Part shown: in pieces, positions 8,451 to 19,309 of the stretch
Position numbering within the stretch: the first letter of the stretch is position 1
How the letters are laid out: every line of letters starts with the position of its first letter
Origin: Vagococcus elongatus
GTDB taxonomy: Bacteria; Bacillota; Bacilli; Lactobacillales; Vagococcaceae
Length of the DNA: 64,000 bases
Reading direction: 5' to 3'
Assembly (NCBI RefSeq): GCF_003987645.1
Contig: NZ_NGKA01000013.1
Span: 1 to 64,000 of the forward strand
Position numbers and translations under genes: made by a program
The notes under the pieces: model-generated
Database searches by the model: none
The model's input: only the letters and a program-made list of their open reading frames with translations
What the model was told of the DNA's origin: nothing

Positions 8451-8981
8451 GTGAACGACGACGGTTTCATGTATGCAGCAGAGTTTCATAAAGTTTTTCA
8501 CCCAACTGAAAATGTCAGACCCAAAGCCTTAGATTTGAGAGAAGCTAGTGACAGGGCAGGATTTAAGCTGGAGGAACTGGTGGAGTTTTTGTATGCTTCT
8601 GCTCAGGGAGAGATGAAGACTTTCGACGAATTAGTCTCACAAATGCACAAGGATATTGACCGGGCGGTAGAAAAAACTAAAAATACTCATCAGAATCAGG
8701 AAGATTACCAGGGAGCAGAAAATCAGCTGGTCCATCAAGCGGATGCGTTGCTTGACTTATTATATTTTACTTACGGCAGTTTTGTCTTGATGGGTGTGGA
8801 CCCACGCCCCCTTCATAAAATCGTTCATCAGGCGAATATGGGAAAAATTTTTCCAGATGGACAGGTTCACTATCATCCTGAAACCGGGAAAGTGTTGAAA
8901 CCGGAAAATTGGGAAAAAGACTATGGTCCTGAAGAGAAGCTTAGAGATATTCTGCGTCAGCAAAATGATATTCCTCATTAA
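8451..8981 (+). CDS. MazG-like all-alpha NTP pyrophosphohydrolase
   Basis: A 176-aa all-alpha protein resembling the MazG/phosphoribosyl-ATP pyrophosphohydrolase fold. It has an acidic helix (KLEELVEFLYASAQGE), a second metal-site helix (QADALLDLLYFTYGSF) and the conserved tail IVHQANMGKIFPDGQ. This type often accompanies HAD phosphatases in Lactobacillales, and a house-cleaning role on nucleotides is inferred. It starts with GTG, with AAGGAG 8 bases upstream at the end of the preceding gene. An in-frame ATG at 8469 is the alternative. Confidence 0.75.
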   Translation: MNDDGFMYAAEFHKVFHPTENVRPKALDLREASDRAGFKLEELVEFLYASAQGEMKTFDELVSQMHKDIDRAVEKTKNTHQNQEDYQGAENQLVHQADALLDLLYFTYGSFVLMGVDPRPLHKIVHQANMGKIFPDGQVHYHPETGKVLKPENWEKDYGPEEKLRDILRQQNDIPH

Positions 8982-9223
8982 AGTTTAGAAATGTGTTAAT
9001 TTAACATTGACTCTTAAATCTTAAAGGTTTTTGTGGTAGAATTATCAAGTGGGATTAAGTGAAATTTAAATAAGATAAATGGTGATTGCCCAATAAAAAT
9101 ATGTTACAATCGAAGACAGATGAAAATTACAGACAGCTGTATTTCTACTGATTATTTGATGGAAATAAATGGATAGTTAATAAAACTATTTTTACGGGGA
9201 AGAACCTACACGGAGGAAAATGC

Positions 9224-10951
9224 ATGAAAGCCAACATCAATACAATTTTAATAGTGTTTGTAGCCATTATTGTCGTGGTCGCAATTTTTTATATAGTGGC
9301 AGTACTGCTAAAACGAAAAAATGAAGAAAAATTAGACAAGCTGGAAGAACGAAAGATTGACTTGTTCGATTTGCCGGTGTTTGAAGAAATCGAAGAAATC
9401 AAAAAGATGCATTTGGTGGGTCAGAGCCAAAACACCTTTCGTGAATGGAATCAACGTTGGACGGATATTTCCACCGCTTCATTTGCTGAATTGGAAAGTC
9501 GTATTTTTGAAGTAGAAAATCTTAATGAAACCTTCCGTTTCATCAAAGTGAAAGATGTTATCCAAGATGCTTATGAGACCATGGATAAGATGGAAGAGGA
9601 AGTTGAAGAAATCCGGGATGGACTGAAAGAGCTGAAGACCAGCGAAGAACGGAATTCTCTCGCGGTCCAAGAAGCTTTGGACAAATATGAAGAAATTGCA
9701 CAATTGGTTAAGGAAGAGGCAAAAACATTTGGCCCTGCCATTGACGAAATCCGCAAACAAGTAACAAAAATAGAAAATGAATTCACACAATTTGTAGCAT
9801 TGAATACCGCAGGGGACCCGATGGAAGCCAGCAGTGTTCTGCAACAGGCCGAAGATCATACTTATGAATTAGAACAAATTATTTTGGCTGTTCCGCCTTT
9901 GTTTGAACAAATTGATAAAGAATATCCGGCTCAGATGAAAGAAATCGAAGAAGGCTATAAACGAATGGTGAAAGATCACTATAAATTTTCTGAAGGTGAC
10001 CTTTCTGATGACATCCGGAAAATTAATGTTCGGATAAAAGATGTGACGAATGCCTTGCAAAGATGTGAAGTTGTCGATGTTCAAAACGGTAATATCATCA
10101 TCGAAGAGCGTATCGAAGAACTTTATGAGCTGATGGAAATCGAAATCAAAGCTAGGGACTATGTTCGGACAAATATCAAAACAGTCCGTGACTATGTGGG
10201 CCATGTGGAAAAAAATAATCGTCAGTTGCTGATTGAGTTGGACCACACGTCTCAAAGTTATACGTTGAACAATAACGAGTTGGGACGCACTCGGGGCTTC
10301 CAGACACAACTGGAGGAACTGGGACGTGCTATCACTCAGCTGGATGAGCAGATCAAGAAAAAAGATGTGATTTACAGTGAAGCTGAAAAAAGTCTGCGTG
10401 ACGGCTTCCAGATTTTGAAAGAGATGGAAAATCAGCAAGTTCAAATCAGTGCTTCTCTTAAAGACTTACGCAAAGGCGAGAAGGAAGCTGCTTCTAAAAT
10501 CGAAGGTTACGAATTTGAATTGAAGTCGTTAAAACGTCAAGTGGACAAGCAACGCTTGCCAGGAATTCCTCAAGAGTATTTGGAATTTTTCTTTGTAGCC
10601 TCTGATCGGGTGGAAGAATTGGTGCGAGAGTTGAACCGCATCCGTATCGATATGGACTATATTGATAAATTAGTAACGTTGTGTAATGAAGATTTGGCTT
10701 TGCTGGAAGAAAAAACACAGGAGCTTATCGACAGTGCGGCGTTGACTGAACAAATGCTGCAATATGCTAATCGTTACCGTCATTCCCATGAGCTGGTCGA
10801 AAGAGCCATTGAGAAGAGTATGATTTTATTCTCTGAAGACTATCGCTATCAAGATGCTCTTGATGAGATTGGCGTGGCTTTGGAACAAGTAGAGCCGGGT
10901 GCGTTTAAACGTATTGAGTCCTACTATTACCGGAATAAAAATGACATGTAA
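9224..10951 (+). CDS. ezrA: Septation ring formation regulator EzrA
   Basis: A 575-aa membrane-anchored negative regulator of FtsZ ring assembly. One N-terminal transmembrane helix (about residues 6-29, extracellular N-terminus) is followed by spectrin-like coiled-coil repeats to the end. The length matches the family. It lies directly upstream of the cysteine desulfurase-thiI pair, as in streptococci and enterococci. The ATG has GGAGGA upstream. A strong terminator follows immediately. Confidence 0.97.
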   Translation: MKANINTILIVFVAIIVVVAIFYIVAVLLKRKNEEKLDKLEERKIDLFDLPVFEEIEEIKKMHLVGQSQNTFREWNQRWTDISTASFAELESRIFEVENLNETFRFIKVKDVIQDAYETMDKMEEEVEEIRDGLKELKTSEERNSLAVQEALDKYEEIAQLVKEEAKTFGPAIDEIRKQVTKIENEFTQFVALNTAGDPMEASSVLQQAEDHTYELEQIILAVPPLFEQIDKEYPAQMKEIEEGYKRMVKDHYKFSEGDLSDDIRKINVRIKDVTNALQRCEVVDVQNGNIIIEERIEELYELMEIEIKARDYVRTNIKTVRDYVGHVEKNNRQLLIELDHTSQSYTLNNNELGRTRGFQTQLEELGRAITQLDEQIKKKDVIYSEAEKSLRDGFQILKEMENQQVQISASLKDLRKGEKEAASKIEGYEFELKSLKRQVDKQRLPGIPQEYLEFFFVASDRVEELVRELNRIRIDMDYIDKLVTLCNEDLALLEEKTQELIDSAALTEQMLQYANRYRHSHELVERAIEKSMILFSEDYRYQDALDEIGVALEQVEPGAFKRIESYYYRNKNDM

Positions 10952-10953
10952 TT

Positions 10954-10985
10954 AAAAAAGCTGAGGAATTTTTCCTCAGCTTTTT
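10954..10985 (+). terminator. Terminator after ezrA
   Basis: A GCTGAGGA / TCCTCAGC stem flanked by A-tract and T-tract; the A/T extensions pair as well. Confidence 0.9.
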
Positions 10986-11159
10986 AAAATCCTTTGAATT
11001 TGAGTGGAGCTTGAGAAAAAAGCGGTATTTGCCTAGAAACTCAGCAGGTGTTGACGGGCAGAGAGGCTGGTAAATGAGAGCTTCTGCTTATTTATTTTGT
11101 TTGATATTACAAGGGAATCATTTTATAATGAATAAGAATTTTAGAAAGCGGTGTGTGTA

Positions 11160-12308
11160 ATGATCTACTTTGATAATAGTGCGACGACAGTTGTCGATGC
11201 CAGTGTGTTGGACACATATATCCAGACGACGAAACGTATTATAGGCAATCCTTCCAGTTTGCATTTTTTAGGAACACAGGCTGATCGTTTATTGCAGCAA
11301 GCCCGTGGGCAGATTGCGGAATTGTTAAACGTGGAGGATAAAGAAATTTATTTTACCAGCGGTGGCACGGAAGGAAATAATTGGGTCATCAAGGGCACAG
11401 CCATTGAAAAACATCCTTTTGGGAAACATATCATTATTTCGGATGTGGAACACTCTGCAGTTGGAAAAGCTGCTGCACAGCTTGAAACACTTGGTTTTGA
11501 GATTAGCCGGGCACCTGTGGATCAAAAGGGCAGAATAAAAGTTGACGCATTGGCGGCGTTGATTCGCCCGGAAACGATTTTAGTTTCCACCATGCTGGTC
11601 AACAATGAAGTAGGTGCTATCCAGCCGATAAAAGAAATTGGCAAGGTGCTGGAAAGTTATCCCAACATTCATTTTCATGTTGACGCTGTACAAGGGCTGG
11701 GGAAATTGCCTCTCCAAAATTGGTTAACAGCGCGTGTCGATTTTGCCACCTTTTCTTCCCATAAATTTCACGGGCCAAAGGGAGTAGGGTTTGTGTTTTG
11801 GCGTCGGGGAAGAAAACTAGCCCCTCTTCTGAATGGCGGAGGGCAGGAATTTGGCGGTCGCAGCGGTACTGAAAATGTTCCGGGAATCACAGCCATGTCT
11901 AAAGCTGTTCGTTTGCAGTTGACAGACGAGGAAGCTAAATGTCATCAGCAGCGTCAATTGCAGACTTACTTAATCGAGGCGTTAAAAACGTTTGACAACG
12001 TAAGCTTGTTTACCGAACCCACAGATGAGTATGCCCCTCATATTGTTTGTTTCGGTATCAATGGAATTAAAGGGGAAGTGTTGGTTCATGCCTTTGAGGA
12101 AAAAAATATTTTGATTTCTACCACCAGTGCTTGTTCCAGTCGAAGCCACGTGACAGGCAGCACTCTCCATGCTATGGGCGTCCCTGGCGATATCGGCACT
12201 ACTGCCGTTCGGGTCAGCTTCAGCAGTCATTCGACAATGAGTGAACTTGAGCAGTTTTTAGTGTCGTTTAGACATATTTACGAGAAATTTTCTAAGGTTT
12301 CAAGATAG
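11160..12308 (+). CDS. Cysteine desulfurase (NifS/IscS family)
   Basis: A 382-aa PLP enzyme that takes sulfur from cysteine, forming an enzyme persulfide. Visible are YFDNSATT at the N-terminus, TSGGTEGNN, DVEHSA, the HVDAVQG strand, the PLP lysine in FSSHKFHGPKG, and the catalytic cysteine in TTSACSSRS near residue 325. Its place 9 bases before thiI makes it the likely sulfur donor for 4-thiouridine, the role of B. subtilis NifZ. The ATG at 11160 gives the canonical N-terminus; a GTG at 11151 is less likely. Confidence 0.93.
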   Translation: MIYFDNSATTVVDASVLDTYIQTTKRIIGNPSSLHFLGTQADRLLQQARGQIAELLNVEDKEIYFTSGGTEGNNWVIKGTAIEKHPFGKHIIISDVEHSAVGKAAAQLETLGFEISRAPVDQKGRIKVDALAALIRPETILVSTMLVNNEVGAIQPIKEIGKVLESYPNIHFHVDAVQGLGKLPLQNWLTARVDFATFSSHKFHGPKGVGFVFWRRGRKLAPLLNGGGQEFGGRSGTENVPGITAMSKAVRLQLTDEEAKCHQQRQLQTYLIEALKTFDNVSLFTEPTDEYAPHIVCFGINGIKGEVLVHAFEEKNILISTTSACSSRSHVTGSTLHAMGVPGDIGTTAVRVSFSSHSTMSELEQFLVSFRHIYEKFSKVSR

Positions 12309-12317
12309 GAGATAAAG

Positions 12318-13538
12318 ATGTTAGAGTATTCGGAAATTATGATTCGGTATGGCGAGTTATCAACTAAAGGAAAAAACATAAAATTATTTATTCAACAGCT
12401 GGCAAAAAATATACGCTCAGCTTTACAAGCTCACCCAAAGGTCAAAATTCATGGACAGAAAGACCGCATGTATTTGATTTTAAATGGTGAACCAAGTCAG
12501 ATAATTATTGAAAAATTGAGGCCTATTTTTGGTATTCAGACATTTTCTCCAGTGGTCAAAGTTGACAAGCAGCTGGAAAAAATATATCAAGCTGCAGCAG
12601 AACTAGTAGCTTCAGAGTATGTACCGGGTCAAAGCTTTAAAGTCAATGCCAAACGGGCGGATCGTGCCTTTGAATTAGATACCATTGGATTGAACCGAGA
12701 GGTGGGTCATGCGGTCATTTGTGCGATACCAGAAATAGAAGTAAAAATGAAGCAGCCGGATATCGAATTACGGGTCGAGATCCGTCATGATGCCGCCTAT
12801 CTTTCAGTGGCGACGATCAAAGGTGCTGGAGGTCTGCCGGTTGGCTCCAGCGGTAAAGGAATGCTAATGCTGTCTGGCGGTATTGATTCACCGGTGGCCG
12901 GATATTTGGCGATGAAACGTGGTGTAGAAATAGAGGCCGTACATTTTTACAGCCCGCCTTATACTAGTGAACAAGCACTGAACAAAGCAAAGGAATTAAC
13001 CGTAAAATTAACGCCTTATGTTGGAAGTATTCAATTTATCACCGTGCCTTTCACTGAAATACAGGAAGCAATCAAAGAAAATGTGCCCAGCGGTTATTTG
13101 ATGACGATTACCCGGCGTTTTATGATGCGCCTGACTGATTTGATACGGGAAAAAAGAGGCGGTCTGGCTATTATTAATGGAGAATCATTGGGACAGGTGG
13201 CTTCACAAACTTTAGAAAGTATGACAGCTATAAATGAGGTCACAACCACACCGGTCATCCGGCCGGTCATCACAATGGATAAACTTGAAATCATAGATTT
13301 GGCGGAAAAAATCGATACGTTTGACTTGGCAGTATTGCCTTTTGAGGACTGCTGTACGATTTTTGCCCCGCCACAACCTAAAACAAAACCCAAACTTGAA
13401 AAAGTTCTTGAGTACGAAAAACGACTGGATGTAGATGATTTAATTCAGAGAGCATTTGATGGGATGGTATTTGAAAAAATCCAAACGGGAGATTATTTCT
13501 TGACTTCAGGGCAGCAAGAATTTGAAGATTTGTTATAA
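12318..13538 (+). CDS. thiI: tRNA 4-thiouridine synthase ThiI
   Basis: A 406-aa enzyme that adenylates tRNA U8 and transfers sulfur to make s4U. It has an N-terminal ferredoxin-like and THUMP domain (to about residue 165), then a PP-loop ATPase ([17 protein letters not shown] near 185). It lacks the C-terminal rhodanese domain of the E. coli protein, as is usual in Gram-positives, and therefore depends on the adjacent desulfurase. It is co-transcribed with that gene and followed by a perfect-stem terminator. Confidence 0.95.
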   Translation: MLEYSEIMIRYGELSTKGKNIKLFIQQLAKNIRSALQAHPKVKIHGQKDRMYLILNGEPSQIIIEKLRPIFGIQTFSPVVKVDKQLEKIYQAAAELVASEYVPGQSFKVNAKRADRAFELDTIGLNREVGHAVICAIPEIEVKMKQPDIELRVEIRHDAAYLSVATIKGAGGLPVGSSGKGMLMLSGGIDSPVAGYLAMKRGVEIEAVHFYSPPYTSEQALNKAKELTVKLTPYVGSIQFITVPFTEIQEAIKENVPSGYLMTITRRFMMRLTDLIREKRGGLAIINGESLGQVASQTLESMTAINEVTTTPVIRPVITMDKLEIIDLAEKIDTFDLAVLPFEDCCTIFAPPQPKTKPKLEKVLEYEKRLDVDDLIQRAFDGMVFEKIQTGDYFLTSGQQEFEDLL

Positions 13539-13553
13539 ACATTCTTTTTGAAT

Positions 13554-13594
13554 GACAACTTGTAAGAAAAGATTCTTACAAGTTGTCTTATTTT
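13554..13594 (+). terminator. Terminator after thiI
   Basis: A perfect 15-bp stem (13554-13568 with 13573-13587), AAGA loop, then a T-rich tail. Confidence 0.9.
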
Positions 13595-13610
13595 CATTTT
13601 CACAAACACA

Positions 13611-13639
13611 TTGAAAAAAAGCGTGTTCAGTGATACACT
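13611..13639 (+). promoter_or_regulatory. Predicted rex promoter
   Basis: A TTGAAA -35 (13611-13616), 17-bp spacer with an extended TGA, and TACACT -10 (13634-13639). It lies about 30 bases upstream of the rex start. Confidence 0.65.
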
Positions 13640-13671
13640 AGATGTGAAAAAGTTAACAAGAGGTGGGGAAA

Positions 13672-14328
13672 ATGGAAAAAAAAGGGTGTCCAATACCAAA
13701 CGCAACTGCGAGAAGAATTCCTATGTACTACCGTTATTTGAAAACACTGGAAGAGTCTGGTGTCGAAAGAATCAAGTCAAAAGATTTTAGTAAGATGATT
13801 CAAATCCCTTCTGCAACGATCCGAAGAGATTTTTCACATTTTGGGGAATTAGGGAGAAGCGGCTATGGCTATGATGTTAGCTTTTTAATCGAAGTGTTTA
13901 GTCACATTCTAAATACTGAGGTAGAAAAAAGAATTGCTTTAGTAGGTGTAGGAAATTTAGGAAAAGCTTTAGGGCGCTACAACTTCAAAAACAATGATCA
14001 CCTGAATATTGTTTGTGCTTTTGATACAGATTCAGAGGTTGTAGGAGAAAAAATCAAAGATATTGTGGTCGAAGACATGTCCTGTTTGGAAGAGCGAATA
14101 AAAAAAGAAGGTGTGACGACCGCCATCTTAACGGTTCCGAGTAAATATTCTCAAACGGTAGCAGATAAAGTTATTGCTGCAGGGGTCACAGCTATTTTAA
14201 ATTTTGCACCCGGAAGAATTCGTGTGCCGGATAATGTGAAAGTGCAGTATATTGATTTGACCACAGAGCTTCAGACGTTGATTTATTTTGATGAAAATTT
14301 TACATCAAGTAAACAAATCAATTTTTAG
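13672..14328 (+). CDS. rex: Redox-sensing repressor Rex
   Basis: A 218-aa NADH/NAD+-responsive repressor of fermentative and respiratory genes. An N-terminal winged helix (residues 1-75, with IPSATIRRDFSHFGELGRSG) is followed by a Rossmann domain with VGVGNLGKALGRY and a FAPGRI segment before the C-terminal swap helix. The ATG at 13672 is chosen because GAGGTGGGG lies about 7 bases upstream; the in-frame GTG at 13663 is part of that site. It is monocistronic by its promoter and terminator. Confidence 0.96.
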   Translation: MEKKGCPIPNATARRIPMYYRYLKTLEESGVERIKSKDFSKMIQIPSATIRRDFSHFGELGRSGYGYDVSFLIEVFSHILNTEVEKRIALVGVGNLGKALGRYNFKNNDHLNIVCAFDTDSEVVGEKIKDIVVEDMSCLEERIKKEGVTTAILTVPSKYSQTVADKVIAAGVTAILNFAPGRIRVPDNVKVQYIDLTTELQTLIYFDENFTSSKQINF

Positions 14329-14342
14329 TCAATGATGTGATT

Positions 14343-14390
14343 GGCTTTTCAGTAACACAAGAAATAGTTGTTGCTGAAAGGCTTTTTTCT
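14343..14390 (+). terminator. Terminator after rex
   Basis: A GGCTTTTCAGTAACA arm pairs with TGTTGCTGAAAGGC (two G-U pairs), then TTTTTTCTT. Confidence 0.75.
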
Positions 14391-14476
14391 TGTGTGTTCA
14401 TTTCATAAGCAGTATCTTTGTCCCTTTTTTTTAATTTAGTTATAATGAAAGAAATGATGGAAGGAGACAGAAGACT

Positions 14477-14968
14477 ATGAATATAACAAAAGGTGAAGAT
14501 ATTTTAACGTTAGTTGGAACAGAAAGAAATGTTGGGGAGAAAGCACCAGACTTTACACTCAATAATTTGGAGGATCAGGCGATTTCGTTGGGTCAGTTGT
14601 TGACGAAACCCGTCTTACTTAATATCGTTCCTGACATCGATACAAGAGTCTGCAGTATTCAGACTAAACGATTTAACCAAGAAGCAGCCAGTATCGAAGG
14701 GGCTGCGTTTGTAACGATTTCGAAAAATACAAAAGAAGAACAAGCTAACTGGTGTGCGGCTGAAGGTGTCGACATGGAAATGCTGCATGATACAGAATTT
14801 ACTTTTGGAAGAAATTATGGTTTATTGATCGAATCTTTAGGACTTTTAGCAAGATCTGTTTTTGTGCTTGATAAAGACGGCACGATTGTTTATCGTGAGA
14901 TTGTTGCTGAATTGACAGACGAGCCTGATTACAACGCAGCCTTGACTGAGTTGAGAAAATTAGTTTAA
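14477..14968 (+). CDS. tpx: Thiol peroxidase (atypical 2-Cys peroxiredoxin)
   Basis: A 163-aa cytoplasmic peroxidase reducing H2O2 and organic peroxides with thioredoxin. The peroxidatic site is VPDIDTRVC (Pro, Thr and Cys all present), and the resolving cysteine lies in NWCAAEGVD. Both cysteines and the overall length match the Tpx family. It is monocistronic, with AAGGAGA before the ATG. Confidence 0.95.
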   Translation: MNITKGEDILTLVGTERNVGEKAPDFTLNNLEDQAISLGQLLTKPVLLNIVPDIDTRVCSIQTKRFNQEAASIEGAAFVTISKNTKEEQANWCAAEGVDMEMLHDTEFTFGRNYGLLIESLGLLARSVFVLDKDGTIVYREIVAELTDEPDYNAALTELRKLV

Positions 14969-15009
14969 CAACTATTTGACGAGGGGCAGTTTTCATTGTA
15001 CACTTGTAA

Positions 15010-15258
15010 AAAGACTGTGCACAAGAGGAGTAACAAAGGTCAAACTTGTCAGAGAGAAAATCGTACGCTGGAAGATTTTTAAGTTTTCTTTGTGAAGGTA
15101 GCTTGGAAGTTGATTAGTCGAACCTTTTTTGATGAGTAGTAGACTAGTTCGTTTAGTGAACGTTATGACACTGAGAGAAACCGTATGTTTTTACGGTAAA
15201 AATAGGTGGTACCGCGATTATTCGCCCTAGAACACATCATGTGTTCTAGGGTTTATTT
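15010..15258 (+). promoter_or_regulatory. T-box riboswitch (valine, GUC specifier)
   Basis: The leader of valS carries the T-box sequence AGGTGGTACCGCG (15204-15216). It also has a stem III-like hairpin just before it and a 12-bp terminator stem (15225-15236 with 15240-15251) followed by TTTATTTGTTTTT. Stem I closes by AAAGGT (15035-15040) with ACCTTT (about 15122). The triplet next to this helix is GTC (15117-15119), a valine specifier. AGAGA after the 5' strand fits the usual kink-turn. Uncharged tRNA-Val would favour the antiterminator and so valS expression. Confidence 0.92.
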
Positions 15259-15344
15259 GTTTTTAAACTTAATTTTATAAATGTGCTTCTTATTGTATTA
15301 GTTATTCATTGTTCATAACGTTAGTTTTAGGAGAAAGGAAAGAA

Positions 15345-17993
15345 ATGATGACAGAAGAACAAAATTTATCAACGAAATTTGATCCGAAAAAAGTAGAGCA
15401 AGGCAGATATGAAAAATGGCTGGCCGAAAAAGTATTTCGCCCCAACGGCAATCCTGATGCCAAGCCTTATTCTATTGTGATTCCTCCGCCTAATGTCACT
15501 GGAAAATTACATTTGGGTCATGCTTGGGATACTGCACTGCAAGACATTATTATTCGGCACAAGCGGATGCAAGGTTACGATACCTTGTGGCTTCCGGGGA
15601 TGGACCATGCCGGCATTGCCACACAGGCGAAAGTGGAAGAAAAGCTGCGAGAAGAAGGTCTTAGCCGTTATGAGTTGGGACGGGAAAAGTTTTTAGAAAA
15701 AACTTGGGAATGGAAGGAAGAATACGCCTCCCATATTCGTGAGCAATGGGCCAAATTGGGCTTGTCTTTGGATTATGAGCGGGAGCGTTTCACTCTTGAC
15801 GAGGGACTGTCTGCCGCCGTTAAAAAAGTATTTGTGGAGCTATATAAAAAGGGTCTGATTTATCGCGGAGAGTATATCATTAACTGGGACCCGCAGGCAA
15901 AAACTGCACTCTCTGATATTGAGGTCATTCATAAAGATGTGGAAGGCGCTTTTTACTATATGACTTACTTACTGGCAGATGGCAGCGGTGAATCAGTAGA
16001 AATTGCTACCACTCGTCCTGAAACAATGTTGGGGGATACTGCTGTAGCTGTTCATCCGAAAGATGAGCGCTACCAGCATTTGATTGGCAAAAAAGTCATC
16101 TTGCCTCTCGTAGAGAAGGAAATTCCTGTGGTTGCCGATGACTATGTGGATATGGATTTCGGCACGGGTGTAGTAAAAATCACTCCGGCTCACGACCCTA
16201 ATGACTTTGAGGTAGGCAATCGCCATCAACTGCCTCGGGTAAATGTCATGAATGATGACGGTACGATGAATGATTTTTATCCGCCGTATAAAGGGATGGA
16301 CCGTTTTGAGGCACGAAAAGAAATCGTCAAGGATTTGAAAGCAGCTGGTCGTCTGATAAGAGTCGAAAAAATGGTCCATAGCGTAGGACATTCCGAGCGG
16401 ACAGGTGTCATGGTGGAGCCCCGCCTATCTACTCAGTGGTTTGTTAAGATGGCTGACTTGGCAGAAAAAGCGATTCACAATCAGTCCACAGAAGATAAAG
16501 TTGAGTTTTATCCGCCGCGTTTTAATGCAACATTTATCCAATGGATGGAGAATGTGCATGACTGGGTCATTTCTCGCCAATTGTGGTGGGGACATCAAAT
16601 CCCTGCTTGGTATCATAAGGAGACTGGAGAAGTCTATGTTGGAGAGGATGCGCCAGAAGACCTTGAACATTGGACGCAAGACGAAGATGTGCTGGATACG
16701 TGGTTCAGTTCCGCGTTGTGGCCTTTTTCCACGATGGGATGGCCCGATGAGACGTCACCTGACTTTGAACGGTATTTTCCTACGTCCACCTTGGTCACTG
16801 GCTATGACATTATTTTCTTTTGGGTCAGTCGCATGATTTTCCAAAGTTTGGAATTTACCGATCGCCGCCCCTTTGATAATGTGCTGCTTCATGGTTTGAT
16901 TCGGGCTGAAGACGGCCGTAAAATGAGTAAATCTTTGGGAAATGGCATAGACCCTATGGATGTTATTGAAAAATATGGGGCAGACGCTTTGCGCTGGTTC
17001 CTGGCAACGGGTTCCTCGCCGGGGCAAGACATTCGCTTCAGTCAAGAAAAAATGGATGCAGCTTGGAACTTCATCAATAAGATTTGGAATGCCAGCCGGT
17101 TTGTCATCATGAACTTGGAAGGTTTGACCTATGATGAGATTTCTCTAGAAGGTCAACGGACGGTTGCCGACCGTTGGATTTTGACACGCTTGAATGATAC
17201 GATTGCAAATGTCAATCGTTTGTTTGATAAGTTTGAGTTTGGCGAAGCCGGCCGTCATTTGTATAATTTTATTTGGGATGATTTTTGTGACTGGTACATA
17301 GAGATGAGCAAGGAAGTGCTTTATGGAGATAATGAAGGACAAAAGCATTTGACACGGAGTCTGTTAGCGTATGTGCTGGATAAGATTTTAAAACTTCTTC
17401 ATCCAATCATGCCTTTTGTCACTGAAGAAATATGGGCTTATCTGCCTCATGAGGGAGAGTCCATCGTCGTGGCGCCTTATCCGGAAGTGGTTCCGGCAAA
17501 CGATGATGAGCCCGCCGCTGAGGGCATGGAAGTGCTAAAAGAGTTAATTCGTTCAGTCAGAAATATTCGTGCCGAAGTCAATGCGCCAATGTCGAAAGAA
17601 ATCACGTTGCTGATTAAGACCACTGATGAGACAATTCGTGAATTTTTAGAGGATAACGTGGACTATATCAAACGTTTTTGCCATCCTGAAATATTGGAAA
17701 TCAGTGCAGAGATCGAAGCGCCTGAACTTGCCATGAGCGCAGTTATTACCGGAGGGGAAATTTTCCTTCCTTTAGCAGATTTGATCAATATCGGGGATGA
17801 AATCGCGCGACTGGAAAAAGAACTAGATAAATGGACGAAAGAAGTGGCAAGAGTCCAAGGGAAATTGACGAATGAACGATTTGTTTCTAATGCTCCTGCT
17901 GAGATTGTGGAAGCTGAACGCGGGAAAGAAGCAGATTATTTAGCAAAACAAAAGACTGTGAAAGATCGTATCAGTCAATTAAAAAAAGTTTAA
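15345..17993 (+). CDS. valS: Valine-tRNA ligase
   Basis: An 882-aa class I synthetase. The ATP-site motifs are HLGH (in [15 protein letters not shown]) and KMSKS (in [14 protein letters not shown]). An editing domain ([18 protein letters not shown]), an anticodon domain and a C-terminal coiled coil (about residues 820-882) complete the usual layout. The ATG at 15345 follows GGAGAAAGGA; the next codon is also ATG and could equally serve. It is controlled by the T-box and is the first gene of a valS-folC-HAD transcript (20-base gap). Confidence 0.97.
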   Translation: MMTEEQNLSTKFDPKKVEQGRYEKWLAEKVFRPNGNPDAKPYSIVIPPPNVTGKLHLGHAWDTALQDIIIRHKRMQGYDTLWLPGMDHAGIATQAKVEEKLREEGLSRYELGREKFLEKTWEWKEEYASHIREQWAKLGLSLDYERERFTLDEGLSAAVKKVFVELYKKGLIYRGEYIINWDPQAKTALSDIEVIHKDVEGAFYYMTYLLADGSGESVEIATTRPETMLGDTAVAVHPKDERYQHLIGKKVILPLVEKEIPVVADDYVDMDFGTGVVKITPAHDPNDFEVGNRHQLPRVNVMNDDGTMNDFYPPYKGMDRFEARKEIVKDLKAAGRLIRVEKMVHSVGHSERTGVMVEPRLSTQWFVKMADLAEKAIHNQSTEDKVEFYPPRFNATFIQWMENVHDWVISRQLWWGHQIPAWYHKETGEVYVGEDAPEDLEHWTQDEDVLDTWFSSALWPFSTMGWPDETSPDFERYFPTSTLVTGYDIIFFWVSRMIFQSLEFTDRRPFDNVLLHGLIRAEDGRKMSKSLGNGIDPMDVIEKYGADALRWFLATGSSPGQDIRFSQEKMDAAWNFINKIWNASRFVIMNLEGLTYDEISLEGQRTVADRWILTRLNDTIANVNRLFDKFEFGEAGRHLYNFIWDDFCDWYIEMSKEVLYGDNEGQKHLTRSLLAYVLDKILKLLHPIMPFVTEEIWAYLPHEGESIVVAPYPEVVPANDDEPAAEGMEVLKELIRSVRNIRAEVNAPMSKEITLLIKTTDETIREFLEDNVDYIKRFCHPEILEISAEIEAPELAMSAVITGGEIFLPLADLINIGDEIARLEKELDKWTKEVARVQGKLTNERFVSNAPAEIVEAERGKEADYLAKQKTVKDRISQLKKV

Positions 17994-18013
17994 GATAGGG
18001 ATGGAAAACACGC

Positions 18014-19309
18014 ATGACTTATGAAGAAGCACTTGCCTGGATTCACAGCCGTTTGAAATTCGGCTCGAGGCCGGGACTGATTAGAATAAAAGCTTTACTG
18101 GAGCTATTGGGAAATCCTCATCGTGATTTGGCGATTATCCATGTTGGAGGAACAAATGGTAAAGGGTCCACACTGGCCTTTCTTAGAAGTTTGTTTCAAG
18201 AATACGGCTTAAAGGTGGGGACGTTTACTTCTCCGTATTTAGTTAAATTTAACGAACGGATGAGTATTGATGAAATTCCAATCTCGGACGAGGATTTAGT
18301 CAAGTATGTTGAAAAAATTCGTCCTTTGGTTGATGAAATGGATAAGGACGACTCGCTGGCGGGCATCACCGAGTTTGAAATCATTACGGCGATGACGTTT
18401 GATTATTTCAAACAAGAACAGGTTGATCTAGCCATAGTCGAAGTTGGTCTGGGAGGGTTACTGGACAGCACCAATGTTGTTGAGCCGCTGGCATCAGTGA
18501 TTACGACTATCGGCTTGGATCATATGGATATCTTAGGTGATACCATTGAGGAAATCGCCTATCAAAAAGCTGGTATCATCAAAACAAATAAGCTGACGGT
18601 TGTTGGAAAAGTACCTCCCGAAGCATTGGAAGTCATTCGGAACGTAAGCACGGAAAAACAGAGCCCATTATTTGTGTTGGGTGAACAGTTTGTGTATGAT
18701 AAAAGTGACAGAAAAGCCCAAACGTTCAGCTTTAAAACAAAGGACGAAGATTTGCAAAATTTGCATATTCCGCTGATCGGCTATCATCAATTTGACAATG
18801 CCAGTGTTGCCATTGAAACGTTTCTTTTATTAGCTTCCAAGTTTGATTTAACACCCACTGAGTCAGGCATCCAGCGAGCGTTAAACCAAGTGAGTTGGCC
18901 GGGACGCATGGAGGTAGTTCAGCAGAAACCGCTGATCCTCATCGACGGTGCTCACAATGAGCCTGCAGTGGATGTGATGGTGGATAATCTGGCAGCGTAC
19001 TACGGGGATAAAAAAATAATTTCATTATTTTCCGCAATCAGCACAAAAGATATCCAGCCTATGATGCAAAAAATTATCATGGCAAGTAAAGGGAATTTTT
19101 ATGTGACCACATTTGATTACCCTACGGCAGTTAACTTGACTAAGTACCATCAATTAGGTGTTCCTGACGATCATATCTTTAAAGAGTGGTGGACGGGAGT
19201 GGATGCATTGAAGAAACAATTAGATGAGAATACTGTCTTGGTCATCACCGGTTCTTTGTATTTTATTTCAAATGTAAGAAAATATCTTGTAAAGGAGACA
19301 AATGATTGA
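18014..19309 (+). CDS. folC: Folylpolyglutamate/dihydrofolate synthase
   Basis: A 431-aa Mur-ligase-fold enzyme adding glutamates to folate. The P-loop is HVGGTNGKGS, followed by the Omega-loop FTSPYL and a conserved IDGAHNEPA near residue 315. The valS-folC order is common in Gram-positives. The stop overlaps the start of the next gene. Confidence 0.95.
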   Translation: MTYEEALAWIHSRLKFGSRPGLIRIKALLELLGNPHRDLAIIHVGGTNGKGSTLAFLRSLFQEYGLKVGTFTSPYLVKFNERMSIDEIPISDEDLVKYVEKIRPLVDEMDKDDSLAGITEFEIITAMTFDYFKQEQVDLAIVEVGLGGLLDSTNVVEPLASVITTIGLDHMDILGDTIEEIAYQKAGIIKTNKLTVVGKVPPEALEVIRNVSTEKQSPLFVLGEQFVYDKSDRKAQTFSFKTKDEDLQNLHIPLIGYHQFDNASVAIETFLLLASKFDLTPTESGIQRALNQVSWPGRMEVVQQKPLILIDGAHNEPAVDVMVDNLAAYYGDKKIISLFSAISTKDIQPMMQKIIMASKGNFYVTTFDYPTAVNLTKYHQLGVPDDHIFKEWWTGVDALKKQLDENTVLVITGSLYFISNVRKYLVKETND